Shown: positions 19,059 to 28,383 of the stretch, in pieces
Layout of the letters: each line of letters starts with the position of its first letter
Numbering within the stretch: position 1 is the stretch's first letter
DNA from: Dietzia natronolimnaea
GTDB lineage: Bacteria; Actinomycetota; Actinomycetes; Mycobacteriales; Mycobacteriaceae
DNA length: 64,000 bases
NCBI RefSeq assembly: GCF_002289575.1
Contig: NZ_NTGA01000017.1
Coordinates: forward strand, 62,001 to 126,000
Reading direction: 5' to 3'
Notes under the pieces: model-generated
What the model was told of the DNA's origin: nothing
Database searches by the model: none
Seen by the model: the letters and a program-made list of their open reading frames with translations, nothing else
Position numbers and translations under genes: made by a program

Positions 19059-20266
19059 CCGAAGCACTTCCCTTCCCCACGGTAGGTGGGCCAGCGGTCC
19101 ACCACCGCGGGCCCCTGTGCAGTCTCGTCCACCACGTGGAGCGTGTCGAACCGCTCGCAGACCTCGCCTGCCTTCGCGTGACGCCACCAGGCGCGGTCCC
19201 CGATCGCCACGTCCCCCCGAACCGGGGTCTGCACCTCGCCGGCGCCTTCCCTGCCGAGGTAGCGCAACCCCGTGGGGAGGGCGGGGACCGGCAGCCGGTC
19301 CGGCCCCGGCGCCCCGGATGCCACGTACCCGCCGTAGAGGAACGTCGTCAGGCCGCGCGCCGGGGTCCGGACGGCGGGCAGGGCGTAGAACAGCGCGGGG
19401 CGAGGGGTGAATGACCGATAGTGGTCGAACAGACCGGGGACGAAGAGACCGGATCCGGCGGTCACCTCCGTGACCGCCGGATCCGCTGCGCTCTCGGCGA
19501 TCGAACCGGATCCGCCCGAGTTGACGATCTCCGGCCTCTCGCCGGTGACCCCGGCGATCACGTCGGCGACCGCGTGACGCACTCCCAGCAGGCGGCGCAT
19601 GGACAGGCGCTTGACCACGCCCACCCCTCGGACGTCGTCGGGGACGCCGGCGACCTGCGCCTCGTAGAACATCGCCCCGACCACCCTGAATCCCAGATCG
19701 ACGGCGCGACGGACTACAGGCTCCACGTCGACCGGGCCACGCAGCGGGGAGCGCCTCACACCCAGGTGGACCGGTCCGAGCCGGAGGGAGGCGTCCACGT
19801 CGATGCACACCCTCGCGCCGCCCGCACCCGACTCCTGCGCGATCTCCAGATGGCGTTCGTCGTCGACCATCAGCGTCACCGCCGCGAGAGCGGCCGGATC
19901 CGCGCCCAGCCGGCCGAGCGCCCCACGGTCGACCGTCGGGTACCCGAGCAGGACGTCTCGGCAGCCCGCCCCGACGAGCCACAGGGCCTCGGTGAGCGAG
20001 TAGGCCATGATCCCGCGCACCGTCTCGTCGCCGCGGAGCCCCGGGCCCAGGACCTCCTCGAGCACACCTCGCGACCTCACGGACTTGCTGGCGATGCGGA
20101 TCCGCGTCCCGCCCGCTCGGCGCCGGAGATCGGCGAGGTTCGTCCGCAGGGTGGGCAGGTGGAGCGCGGCGAGCGGTGCGTCGAGTCCGGCGGTGGCGAC
20201 ATCGACCGCCTCGACGGCGTCTGGCGCGAGTCCGGACACGGTCCTGGTCACCCCCTCGACCCTCAC
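19055..20266 (-). CDS. Fold-type-III PLP enzyme (alanine-racemase N-domain; amino acid deaminase/aldolase-like)
   Basis: The protein has 403 residues. The N-terminal TIM barrel has the PLP lysine in IRIASKSVRSRGV, followed by VDDERH and CIDVDASLR. A C-terminal D-serine dehydratase-like (DSD1) domain ends the protein (GDRAWWRHAKAGEVCERF). D-threonine aldolase and D-serine dehydratase share this layout; the substrate is undecided. From memory it resembles M. tuberculosis Rv1769, which also lies beside a gulonolactone-oxidase gene. The GTG start is 10 bp after the TetR stop; the next gene overlaps by 4 bp. Confidence 0.83.
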   Translation of the reverse strand: MRVEGVTRTVSGLAPDAVEAVDVATAGLDAPLAALHLPTLRTNLADLRRRAGGTRIRIASKSVRSRGVLEEVLGPGLRGDETVRGIMAYSLTEALWLVGAGCRDVLLGYPTVDRGALGRLGADPAALAAVTLMVDDERHLEIAQESGAGGARVCIDVDASLRLGPVHLGVRRSPLRGPVDVEPVVRRAVDLGFRVVGAMFYEAQVAGVPDDVRGVGVVKRLSMRRLLGVRHAVADVIAGVTGERPEIVNSGGSGSIAESAADPAVTEVTAGSGLFVPGLFDHYRSFTPRPALFYALPAVRTPARGLTTFLYGGYVASGAPGPDRLPVPALPTGLRYLGREGAGEVQTPVRGDVAIGDRAWWRHAKAGEVCERFDTLHVVDETAQGPAVVDRWPTYRGEGKCFG

Positions 20267-20275
20267 CGGGACGAC

Positions 20276-20914
20276 CTAGTCGCCGTCGACCGGGTGCGCG
20301 TCCGCCACCACCAGGTCGACGGCCCGGTGGAGGAGCGCGATCGCCTCGTCGTCATCCCGGCAGATCTGCCAGCGCAACCCGATCCCCGCCACCGTGGCCT
20401 CCACGACGCCGACCATGTCGTCGAGCCCCATACCCCAGCGCATACCCGCCGACTGCGCGGTGCGCTCGAGGACGGACCGGATGATCTCCTCGTTGGACTC
20501 CTGCTGGTGACGTGCCAGACCGATCTCCGGCGACCCGTGGGTGCGGAGCGAGTAGGAGACGATCTCGTAGGTGAGGAGTTGACGGTCCGGAGAGGCGGAG
20601 ATGACGGCCCAGATCAGGTCGATGGCCTCGTACAACCTGCGTCGCAGACCCTCCCTGCCGAGGGCGCCCGAGTCGAAGTCGACGTTGATGAACGCCCTGG
20701 CCGCCTGGTGCACCTCCGCGTTAACCGCACCGATCACCTCGCGGAGGAGCTCCTCCTTGTCGGTGTAGCAGTAGTGCACCACCCCCAGGGAGACGCCGGC
20801 GCGCTCCGCGACACCGCGGACGGTCACCGCGCCGAGCCCGTAGTGTTCGGCGATCTCGAGGGCGGCCCGGAGGAGCTGCGCTCGGCGCTGATCGGATGGC
20901 AGGCGTCTGGTCAC
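20276..20914 (-). CDS. TetR-family regulator
   Basis: The protein has 212 residues from a GTG (VTRRLPSDQRRAQLL). The N-terminal HTH is typical: AALEIAEHYGLGAVTVRGVAERAGVSLGVVHYCY in overlapping motifs (about 15-50). The C-terminal ligand domain contains RWGMGLDDMVGVVEA. It is first in the PLP/M20/MFS run and divergent from the sugar-lactone oxidase across 131 bp, so it probably represses both directions. A longer reading from 21043 adds unlikely sequence and enters the oxidase promoter. Confidence 0.88.
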   Translation of the reverse strand: MTRRLPSDQRRAQLLRAALEIAEHYGLGAVTVRGVAERAGVSLGVVHYCYTDKEELLREVIGAVNAEVHQAARAFINVDFDSGALGREGLRRRLYEAIDLIWAVISASPDRQLLTYEIVSYSLRTHGSPEIGLARHQQESNEEIIRSVLERTAQSAGMRWGMGLDDMVGVVEATVAGIGLRWQICRDDDEAIALLHRAVDLVVADAHPVDGD

Positions 20915-21031
20915 CCGTCCATGGTACGACGACGACGAGGCGAGGGGCGCACTACACCTCGCGCCCCCGCCAGCCGTCGGACCGGCATCAGGTCTGTTGT
21001 CCAGTTCGGCCCCCGGGATCGCCCCGGGAGG

Positions 21032-21037
21032 TAGCCT
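21032..21037 (+). promoter_or_regulatory. Probable -10 of the lactone oxidase gene
   Basis: TAGCCT ends 8 nt before ATG 21046, in the gap divergent from the TetR gene. A GGGAGG just before it could instead be a distant ribosome site. Confidence 0.45.
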
Positions 21038-21045
21038 CTGCACCC

Positions 21046-22380
21046 ATGACGACCTCGACCACGCGGTGGCACAACTGGGCCGGAAACGTCCTCGCCTCGC
21101 CGTCGGGCCGGTCCGACCCCACGACGGTCGCCGAGGTCACCGGGGTCGTGATCTCGGCCGCGGAGCGCGGCACCAGGGTCAAGTGCGTGGGCGCCGGACA
21201 CTCCTTCACCCCCGCCGCCGCGACCGACGGGGTGCTGATCTCGCTCGACGACCTGACCGGGATCGAGTCGATCGTCCCGACCCGCGATCCAGAGGGGAAC
21301 GTCGACGGGGCGGACGTGACCGTCTGGGCGGGCACCCGACTCCACCGACTCGGCCCCCTGCTCTGGGACCTCGGGCTCGCCCAGCCGAACCTCGGCGACT
21401 TCGCCGAGCAGTCGTTGGCGGGCGCGGTGTCCACGGGCACCCACGGCACGGGCCGGACCGCCGTCGGCATGCCGGCCACCGTGGTCGGACTGCAGATCGT
21501 CGCGGCGGACGGCTCCGTCCTGGACTGTTCGCGCGAGTCGGATCCCGAGGTGTTCGAGGCGGCCCGCCTGGGGATCGGTGCGATCGGGATCATCACCAAG
21601 TTGACCATCCACTGCGTGCCGGCATTCGCACTGAGCGCCGAGGAACACCCGTGGACCCTCGCGGCGGCGCTCGCCGACCTGGAGGGCTTCGCGAGCTCCG
21701 CCGACCACGCGGAGTTCTTCTGGTTCCCGCACACCGACGCCGTCACCGTCAGACGCAACACCCGGTTGCCGGGTGACGCGGACCTGCGTCCGCTCGGCCG
21801 CATCCGCGAGCTCGTCGCGGACGAGTTCCTGTCCAACGAGGCCTTCGGTGCGCTGTGCCGGGCGGCCGCACGGCGGCCGTCACTGACCCCCCGACTCAAC
21901 CGCGTCACCGCACGGGCGATGTCGTCCCGCGCGTACACCGATCGCAGTTACCGGGTCTTCGCGTCCTCGCGGCGGGTGCGCTTCCGCGAGATGGAGTACG
22001 CGGTGCCGGTGGCTGCTGCCACCGCCGTGCTCGGCGACCTGCGCGACATGATCGACCGCACCGGCGTCGTCACACCGTTCCCCGTCGAGGTGCGGTTCGC
22101 CGCGGCGGATGACGTCTGGATGTCGACCGCCTACCGGCGGGACGTCTGTTACATCGCGGTCCACCAGTTCCACCAGATGGACCACACCGAACTCTTCCGG
22201 TCGGCCGAGGAGATCTTCCTCGCCGCGGACGGCCGGCCCCACTGGGGCAAGATGCACACCCGAACCGCCGCCGATCTCTCGGCCACCGTGCCTCACTTCG
22301 ACGATTTCGTCGCGGTACGTGACCGACTCGACCCGGACCGGGTCTTCGCGAACCAGTACACCGAACAGGTCCTGCCGTAG
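21046..22380 (+). CDS. Sugar-1,4-lactone oxidase/dehydrogenase (L-gulono or D-arabinono type), FAD
   Basis: VAO-family flavoprotein of 444 residues. The N-terminal PCMH FAD domain has GAGHSFTPAAA, whose His is the usual covalent flavin site, and AGAVSTGTHGTG. The C-terminal ALO domain carries the HWxK motif (PHWGKMHT) near the end. The family oxidises L-gulono-, L-galactono- or D-arabinono-1,4-lactone; M. tuberculosis Rv1771 is described as an L-gulono-1,4-lactone dehydrogenase. It is divergent from the TetR gene. Whether O2 or cytochrome c is the acceptor cannot be told. Confidence 0.9.
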   Translation: MTTSTTRWHNWAGNVLASPSGRSDPTTVAEVTGVVISAAERGTRVKCVGAGHSFTPAAATDGVLISLDDLTGIESIVPTRDPEGNVDGADVTVWAGTRLHRLGPLLWDLGLAQPNLGDFAEQSLAGAVSTGTHGTGRTAVGMPATVVGLQIVAADGSVLDCSRESDPEVFEAARLGIGAIGIITKLTIHCVPAFALSAEEHPWTLAAALADLEGFASSADHAEFFWFPHTDAVTVRRNTRLPGDADLRPLGRIRELVADEFLSNEAFGALCRAAARRPSLTPRLNRVTARAMSSRAYTDRSYRVFASSRRVRFREMEYAVPVAAATAVLGDLRDMIDRTGVVTPFPVEVRFAAADDVWMSTAYRRDVCYIAVHQFHQMDHTELFRSAEEIFLAADGRPHWGKMHTRTAADLSATVPHFDDFVAVRDRLDPDRVFANQYTEQVLP

Positions 22381-22464
22381 GAGGCGGGGCCACTTGAATC
22401 TCCGTACCGTGGGGTGATGGACAGGGTCAGCCGTTCCTGTCGCGACCACCCCCGAGGAGATCCC

Positions 22465-23160
22465 GTGCCAGAACGCGTCCCCGCCGAAACCGACGTCTCC
22501 GGTCCGCTCGCAGGAATCGCCACCGGGGCCCTGCGCAAGGCGATACGGAGCCAGGCCGGGGCGGCGAGGGGTTATGTCCGCAAGCTCCGCCAGAGCCACC
22601 CCGACGAGAGTCCCGCACTGATCCGCGAGCGGCTCGACTCCCGCTTCCTCGCAGCCGTCACCGCGTCCGGCGCGGCCGTGGGCGCCACGGCGGCAGTGCC
22701 GGGTGTGGGCACCGTGATCGCGTTCGGCGCGATCGGTGCCGAGTCACTCGTGTTCATCGAGGCCGCGGCGTTCTACACCCTGGCCGTCGCGGAGGTGCAC
22801 GGCATCGACGTCAAGTTGGGCGAGCACGAGGAACTGCTCGTCATGACCGTAATGCTCGGCGCATCGGGCACCGCGATCCTGGCCAACGCGGTCAGCACGA
22901 ACGGCGGTGCCTCCGCGGGCGGAGCACTCGCCGGACGGTCGCTGGGACTTCCGGGCCTCAAGGAGGTCAACCGGCGCATGGTGTCCCGGTTCGCCCGGAA
23001 GTTCGCGGTCAAGCGGGCCACCCTCGCCATGGGCAAACTGGCCCCCGCCGGCATCGGCGCGGCCGTGGGGGGCTGGGGGAACCGCCGGCTGGGTCGGACC
23101 GTCGTCAGCGCGGCGGCGACCACCTTCGGCACCCCGCCGGACAGCTGGCCCGCGACCTGA
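22465..23160 (+). CDS. Conserved protein with hydrophobic core (Rv1249c position)
   Basis: I do not recognise a domain. The 231-residue product has a helical basic N-terminus, a Gly/Ala-rich hydrophobic stretch (AAVGATAAVPGVGTVIAFGA) that could insert in membrane, a segment LVFIEAAAFYTLAVAEVHGID, and a second small-residue-rich part near the C-terminus. GTG 22465 is preceded by GAGGAGA; an ATG at 22414 lacks a site. It lies directly upstream of kgd in the same direction, the place of the Rv1249c membrane protein in M. tuberculosis (recalled), so the link to kgd may be conserved. Confidence 0.75.
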   Translation: MPERVPAETDVSGPLAGIATGALRKAIRSQAGAARGYVRKLRQSHPDESPALIRERLDSRFLAAVTASGAAVGATAAVPGVGTVIAFGAIGAESLVFIEAAAFYTLAVAEVHGIDVKLGEHEELLVMTVMLGASGTAILANAVSTNGGASAGGALAGRSLGLPGLKEVNRRMVSRFARKFAVKRATLAMGKLAPAGIGAAVGGWGNRRLGRTVVSAAATTFGTPPDSWPAT

Positions 23161-23229
23161 CCGCCGTCCACCCGGTCGCCGCATCCCCCTGTCAGGTGAG
23201 ATCGGAAGGCCCGGAACGCGCGGAAGGTC

Positions 23230-23235
23230 TAGCCT
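23230..23235 (+). promoter_or_regulatory. Possible -10 of kgd
   Basis: TAGCCT lies about 50 nt before the GTG of kgd, which would leave a leader of some 45 nt with an AGGAAGG ribosome site. Confidence 0.4.
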
Positions 23236-23286
23236 GGGACCATCGCGTGTGAAACCCACCACAGATCAGGAAGGCACCACAACATC

Positions 23287-26200
23287 GTGAGCAAAACCGT
23301 CTCACAGTTCGGACAGAACCAGTGGCTCGTCGACGAGATGTACGAGAGGTTCTCCAAGGACCCCTCTTCCGTGGACAAGTCCTGGCACGAGTTCTTCGAC
23401 GCGAACCCCGGGGCAGCCGCCGGCCGTGATGCGTCGACGGGCTCGTCCGGAGCCGGCCGGGCCGCGGACGGGGGTGACACACGCACCGGTGGGAAGAACG
23501 GTGGCGAGAGGAACGGTGGCGGGAAGAAGGGCAAGAAGGTCTCCGCCGACGCATCCGGGGGCGACAACGCCACCCCCGACGCCAACACCCAGAAGACCTC
23601 GGAGCTGACCGTGGCCGACGTGTCCCCGGAGTCCTCGGCGAAAGACGTGGCCGCCAAGCCCGCCGACGACAGCACCCCCGCGCGCAAGGCCCGCGGCCAG
23701 GGCGTTCCCGCCCCCGTCCGATCGAACGAGACGCGCAAGAAGCCCGACGCCCCGGCCGCGAAACGGACCACGAAACCCGAGTACACGCCGCCGGAGGAGC
23801 CCGAGAACAAGGTCCTCCGCGGCCCGGCCAACGCCATCGTCAAGAACATGAACGCGTCGCTGACGTTGCCCACGGCCACCTCGGTCCGTGCGGTCCCGGC
23901 GAAGCTGATGATCGACAACCGGATCGTCATCAACAACCACCTCAAGCGGACGCACGGTGGGAAGATCTCGTTCACCCACCTCATCGGGTACGCCATGGTG
24001 CAGGCCGTCAAGGCCTACCCCAACATGAACAACTACTTCGAGGAGATCGACGGCAAGCCCAACGTCGTCACCCCGAACGGCATCAACCTGGGCCTGGCGA
24101 TCGACATGAAGACCAAGGCGGGGCGCACCCTCGTCGTGGCCGCCATCCGGAACTGCGAGAAGCTCGACTTCCGCGGTTTCCTCGACGCCTACGAGGACAT
24201 CGTCTCCCGCGCCCGCGTCGGCAAGCTGACGATGGAGGACTTCTCCGGCGTCAGCATCTCCCTGACCAACCCCGGAGGTATCGGCACGGTCCACTCGGTC
24301 CCGCGCCTCACCGTGGGACAGGGCGCGATCCTCGGCGTCGGCGCGATGGAGTACCCGGCGGAGTTCCAGGGTGCGAGCGACGAACAGCTCGCCAACAACG
24401 CCATCGGCAAGATCACCACGCTCACCTCCACCTACGACCACCGGATCATCCAGGGGGCGGAATCCGGCGAGTTCCTGCGCGAGATCCACCGCCTCCTGCT
24501 CGCCGACGAGTTCTACGACGAGATCTTCGACGTCCTCGGCATCCCCTACGAGCCGGTCCGGTGGCGCCAGGACATCACCGACCCGCGCGTGGACAAGGAC
24601 GCCCGCGTCCTCGAGCTCATCGCGGCCTACCGCGACCGTGGTCACCTCATGGCGGACATCGATCCACTGGACGGTCGGCACGCCCAGCGTCGGCGCACCT
24701 TCCATCCGGATCTCGACGTCAACTCGCACGAGCAGACCCTCTGGGACCTGGACCGGAAGTTCTCCGTGGGCGGGTTCGTCGGCAAGGACAAGATGCGCCT
24801 GCGCGACGTCCTCTCGGCGCTCCGCGCGGCGTACTGCCGCAAGATCGGCATCGAGTACACGCACATCCTCGAGAACGACCAGCGACAGTGGATCCAGGAC
24901 CGGCTCGAGGGCGTCGACGACAAGCCGACGGTCGCCGAGCAGAAGTACATCCTGTCGAAGGTCAACGCCGCCGAGGCGTTCGAGACCTTCCTGCAGACCA
25001 AGTACGTCGGTCAGAAGCGCTTCTCGTTGGAGGGCGCGGAGTCGGTCATCCCGATGATGGACGCCGTCATCGACGAGGCCGCCGAGTTCGCCCTCGACGA
25101 GGTCGTGATCGGGATGCCGCACCGCGGGCGTCTCAACGTGCTGGCCAACATCGTGGGTAAGCCCTATCGCCAGATCTTCACCGAGTTCGAGGGGAACATG
25201 GACCCCTCGGCCGCTCACGGCTCCGGGGACGTCAAGTACCACCTCGGCGCCGAGGGGATCCAGTACCAGATGTTCGGGGAGAACGAGATCAAGGTCTCGC
25301 TCACCGCCAACCCGTCGCATCTCGAGGCCGTCGACCCCGTCCTGGAGGGGATCGTGCGCGCCAAGCAGGACCTCATCGAGGACCCGGAATGGCGCGCGGA
25401 GTACCCGGTCGTGCCGCTCATGCTGCACGGTGACGCCGCGTTCGCCGGACAGGGTGTGGTCGCGGAGACCCTCAACCTCTCCCAGATCGACGGCTACCGC
25501 ACGGGCGGCACGATCCACATCGTCGTCAACAACCAGATCGGCTTCACCACGGCGCCCGAGGCGGGCCGGTCGAGCCAGTACGCCACGGACGTGGCCAAGA
25601 TGATCGGCTCGCCGATCTTCCACGTCAACGGTGACGATCCCGAGGCCTGTGTGCGGGTGGCCCGGTTGGCCATGGACTTCCGCCAGCAGTTCAAGAAGGA
25701 CGTCGTGATCGACCTCGTCTGCTACCGCCGCCGCGGGCACAACGAGGCCGACGACCCGTCGATGACGCAACCGCGAATGTACGAGGTCATCGACGCCAAG
25801 AAGAGCGTCCGCCAGTCCTACACCGACGATCTGGTCGGACGCGGCGACATCACCGAGAAGGAGGCGGAGAACGCCCTCCGCGACTTCCAGGGTCAGCTCG
25901 AGCGGGTCTTCAACGAGGTCCGGGAGCTCGAGAAGCACCCGGTCAAGGCGTCCGAGTCGATCCTGCCCAACCAGCCGCTGCCCAAGCGCCTGGTGACGGC
26001 GGTCGACGAGTCGGTCATCCACGCCATCGGCGACGCCTTCGGCAACCTGCCGGAGGACTTCCACATCCACTCGCGGGTCAAGCCGGTCTACGAGGCGCGT
26101 CAGAAGATGGCCTACAACGGAAACATCGACTGGGCGTTCGCCGAACTGCTGGCGATCGGCTCGCTGGTCCAGGAGGGCCGGACCGTGCGTCTGGCCGGGC

Positions 26201-27162
26201 AGGACTCGCAGCGCGGGACCTTCACGCAGCGCCACGCCGTTGTGGTCGACAAGACCACATCGGAGCCGTACTCGCCCCTGCAGAACCTCGAGGACGCCGA
26301 GGGTCGCTTCGAGGTGTGGAACTCGGCGCTGACCGAGTTCGCCGGCGTCGGATTCGAGTACGGATACTCGGTCGGTGACCCGGAGGCGCTGGTGTTGTGG
26401 GAGGCCCAGTTCGGCGACTTCGTCAACGGTGCCCAGACCATCATCGACGAGTACATCTCCTCCGGTGAGGCCAAGTGGGGCCAGAAGTCCTCGGTCACGC
26501 TCCTCCTCCCGCACGGACACGAGGGCATGGGACCGGATCACACGTCGGGTCGCATGGAGCGTTTCCTGCAGCTGTGTGCGGAGGGCTCGATGACGGTCGC
26601 CCAGCCGTCCACACCTGCGAACTACTTCCACCTCATGCGCCGTCACGCCACGGACGGGATCAAGCGTCCGCAGATCGTCTTCACCCCCAAGTCGATGCTG
26701 CGCAACAAGAAGGCCGTCAGCGCCCTCGAGGACTTCACGACGGGCAAGTTCCGCTCGGTTCTCGACGATCCCACCTTCGTCGACGGTGGGAAGGACCCGG
26801 AGAAGGTCACGACCATGCTCCTGGTCTCCGGCAAGCTCTACTACGAGCTGGCGGCCCGCCAGGAGAAGGAAGGCCACGACCACATCGCGATCGTGCGGCT
26901 GGAACAGATCCACCCGATCCCGTTCCGCCGTCTCCGCGAAGCACTCGGGCACTACCCGAACCTCTCCGAGGTGCGGTGGGTGCAGGAGGAACCGGCCAAC
27001 CAGGGCGCGTGGAGCTTCCTGGCCCTCAACCTGCCGGAGGTCATCCCGGAGTTCCCCCCGATCAAGCGGGTGTCGCGGCGGGCCATGGCGGCCACGTCGA
27101 CCGGGCTCAGCAAGGTCCACGCGGTCGAGCAGAAGGCTCTCGTCGACGAGGCGTTCTCCTGA
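23287..27162 (+). CDS. kgd: Multifunctional 2-oxoglutarate decarboxylase/dehydrogenase E1-E2 (Kgd/SucA type)
   Basis: TCA-cycle enzyme of 1291 residues fusing an E2-like succinyltransferase to the ThDP-dependent E1. The N-terminal 40 residues ([15 protein letters not shown]) match the E1 start helix. A Lys/Gly/Asp-rich linker covers about 40-180. The acyltransferase domain follows, with [13 protein letters not shown] (about 380-395). E1 motifs are [21 protein letters not shown] (about 715) and NNQIGFTT. The family also forms 2-hydroxy-3-oxoadipate, and in mycobacteria is inhibited by the GarA FHA protein. The start is GTG with AGGAAGG upstream. It is single-copy here and convergent with lpqZ. 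Confidence 0.97.
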   Translation: MSKTVSQFGQNQWLVDEMYERFSKDPSSVDKSWHEFFDANPGAAAGRDASTGSSGAGRAADGGDTRTGGKNGGERNGGGKKGKKVSADASGGDNATPDANTQKTSELTVADVSPESSAKDVAAKPADDSTPARKARGQGVPAPVRSNETRKKPDAPAAKRTTKPEYTPPEEPENKVLRGPANAIVKNMNASLTLPTATSVRAVPAKLMIDNRIVINNHLKRTHGGKISFTHLIGYAMVQAVKAYPNMNNYFEEIDGKPNVVTPNGINLGLAIDMKTKAGRTLVVAAIRNCEKLDFRGFLDAYEDIVSRARVGKLTMEDFSGVSISLTNPGGIGTVHSVPRLTVGQGAILGVGAMEYPAEFQGASDEQLANNAIGKITTLTSTYDHRIIQGAESGEFLREIHRLLLADEFYDEIFDVLGIPYEPVRWRQDITDPRVDKDARVLELIAAYRDRGHLMADIDPLDGRHAQRRRTFHPDLDVNSHEQTLWDLDRKFSVGGFVGKDKMRLRDVLSALRAAYCRKIGIEYTHILENDQRQWIQDRLEGVDDKPTVAEQKYILSKVNAAEAFETFLQTKYVGQKRFSLEGAESVIPMMDAVIDEAAEFALDEVVIGMPHRGRLNVLANIVGKPYRQIFTEFEGNMDPSAAHGSGDVKYHLGAEGIQYQMFGENEIKVSLTANPSHLEAVDPVLEGIVRAKQDLIEDPEWRAEYPVVPLMLHGDAAFAGQGVVAETLNLSQIDGYRTGGTIHIVVNNQIGFTTAPEAGRSSQYATDVAKMIGSPIFHVNGDDPEACVRVARLAMDFRQQFKKDVVIDLVCYRRRGHNEADDPSMTQPRMYEVIDAKKSVRQSYTDDLVGRGDITEKEAENALRDFQGQLERVFNEVRELEKHPVKASESILPNQPLPKRLVTAVDESVIHAIGDAFGNLPEDFHIHSRVKPVYEARQKMAYNGNIDWAFAELLAIGSLVQEGRTVRLAGQDSQRGTFTQRHAVVVDKTTSEPYSPLQNLEDAEGRFEVWNSALTEFAGVGFEYGYSVGDPEALVLWEAQFGDFVNGAQTIIDEYISSGEAKWGQKSSVTLLLPHGHEGMGPDHTSGRMERFLQLCAEGSMTVAQPSTPANYFHLMRRHATDGIKRPQIVFTPKSMLRNKKAVSALEDFTTGKFRSVLDDPTFVDGGKDPEKVTTMLLVSGKLYYELAARQEKEGHDHIAIVRLEQIHPIPFRRLREALGHYPNLSEVRWVQEEPANQGAWSFLALNLPEVIPEFPPIKRVSRRAMAATSTGLSKVHAVEQKALVDEAFS

Positions 27163-27224
27163 TCACGGCCACGGGGTAGGCGCGGGGTAGGCGCGGGCCT
27201 CCGCGCCCCCGAGTCCGATCATCC

Positions 27225-27296
27225 GAATCCGCTACCCCACCGCAGGATCCGCTACCCGAATCGGGGTAGCGGATCCGACCGGGGGGTAGCGGATTC
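27225..27296. repeat. Nested inverted repeat between kgd and lpqZ
   Basis: Four copies of a GGGTAGCGGATYC word, two in each orientation. Inner arms 27245-27257 and 27264-27276 pair perfectly over 13 bp; outer arms 27225-27238 and 27283-27296 pair over 14 bp. It lies between convergent genes and has no T-tract. A bidirectional terminator or a REP-like element are both possible. Confidence 0.85.
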
Positions 27297-27324
27297 GTGC
27301 GTCGGGGGGACTCGGCTCCGGGAG

Positions 27325-28239
27325 TCAGTAGTCGTGCGAGTCGAGCCAGTAGTCGGCGAGAGCGGTCGGGGTGGATGTCCCGAACTCCACCCCGAGGAGC
27401 AGTTCCCGGACGTCGTCGGTGGTCAGCTCCCCGCTGATCCGGTTGACCAGGGCCAACTGGTCCTCCGAGAGGGAGCCCTTGCGGAACACCGGGACGAGGT
27501 GTTGGGCCAGGATCGCGTCCTCGTCGTCGTCCAACACCACCATGTCGTCGGGATCCAGCACCGGGTCGGTCGACTGGACCAACCCCACGCCGATCTCGCC
27601 CGCCCGCAGCGCCTCGAGGACCGCGCGAGGGTTCGGTCCGAGCGCCACCCGCCGCCCGAACCCACAGTCGTACGTCCCGCCCACGGCGGTGGCGAGCTCG
27701 CGGTCCGCGAGCGCCTCCTGGCGTCCGCCCAGCGTGAATTCGCCGCACCGGCTCTCGAGGTCGGACATGGTCCGTAGACCGCGGGTCTCCGAGGTGTGGC
27801 GGGTCACCACGTACACGGGGGCGTCCTCGGCGGGAGCCGGGTCGGCCGCCGTCACACCCTCGGGCAGTGCGGCCATCATCGCGCTGTAGACCTCGTCCGC
27901 GTCGACCGCCGTCGAGCGGGGATCGAACGAGCGCAACAGTTCCCCGGTGTATCCGATGGTGAAGGTGGCGTCCCCGCTCGTCACCGACTCGAGAACCTCG
28001 GTCTGGCTCCCGGACTGGGACCGGATGGTGGCCCGGGAGCCGGAGCGCAACAGCGCGTTGCCGTAGATGTGGCCGACGATCTCGGCCTCACCGAAGGATG
28101 CGGTCTCGATCACCACCACCGGATCGGGCTGGTGGGCGGGGATTATCGAGGACTGCGCCTGGCATCCGCTCAACCCCACCACGGCGGCCCCGGCGATCGC
28201 CAGTGCCCGGACCCCGGCCCCACCCCGCGACAGTCGCAC
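27325..28239 (-). CDS. lpqZ: LpqZ-like lipoprotein, OpuAC/ProX-type substrate-binding protein
   Basis: The protein has 304 residues with a lipoprotein signal: basic start, hydrophobic core, and lipobox LSGC (Cys about 26). The mature part follows the glycine betaine/choline-binding OpuAC pattern: VIETASFGEAEIVGHIYGN at its start, then FTIGYTGELL and LRAGEIGVGLVQSTDP. No permease or ATPase gene is adjacent, as with M. tuberculosis LpqZ (Rv1244), whose position relative to kgd and corA fits. The GTG start has GAGGAAGGA upstream. It should sit on the outer face of the membrane; the ligand is inferred only from the family. Confidence 0.85.
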   Translation of the reverse strand: MRLSRGGAGVRALAIAGAAVVGLSGCQAQSSIIPAHQPDPVVVIETASFGEAEIVGHIYGNALLRSGSRATIRSQSGSQTEVLESVTSGDATFTIGYTGELLRSFDPRSTAVDADEVYSAMMAALPEGVTAADPAPAEDAPVYVVTRHTSETRGLRTMSDLESRCGEFTLGGRQEALADRELATAVGGTYDCGFGRRVALGPNPRAVLEALRAGEIGVGLVQSTDPVLDPDDMVVLDDDEDAILAQHLVPVFRKGSLSEDQLALVNRISGELTTDDVRELLLGVEFGTSTPTALADYWLDSHDY

Positions 28240-28343
28240 CCGACCACGTCCTTCCTCGCCACGCCCGCACCCGCTGGTGCAGCACCTGCCCTACAGTCTC
28301 CCAGCAGCACCCTAACGGTCTCGTGTCCAGGCCCCACGCGCGA

Positions 28344-28365
28344 TTGCCCGATAGTGTCAGGGCAA
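28344..28365. promoter_or_regulatory. Inverted repeat over the corA -10
   Basis: TTGCCC-N10-GGGCAA surrounds the hexamer TAGTGT (28352-28357), the likely -10 of corA. It could be an operator or a chance hairpin. The GTG of corA lies about 26 nt further, with its own GAGGGGAG ribosome site. Confidence 0.4.
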
Positions 28366-28383
28366 CGATCGAGGGGAGCCCAG

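Noticed and set aside
5167-20914. Mobile island or prophage
   Set aside because: No integrase, transposase, attachment repeat or tRNA-end duplication is seen, and base composition stays uniform. The tRNA-Arg 3' end is not repeated in the window as far as I can read.
23302-27120. 1272-codon open frame antisense to kgd
   Set aside because: It is a shadow frame caused by high G+C at codon position 3. The product has no recognisable domain, while kgd on the other strand is unmistakable.
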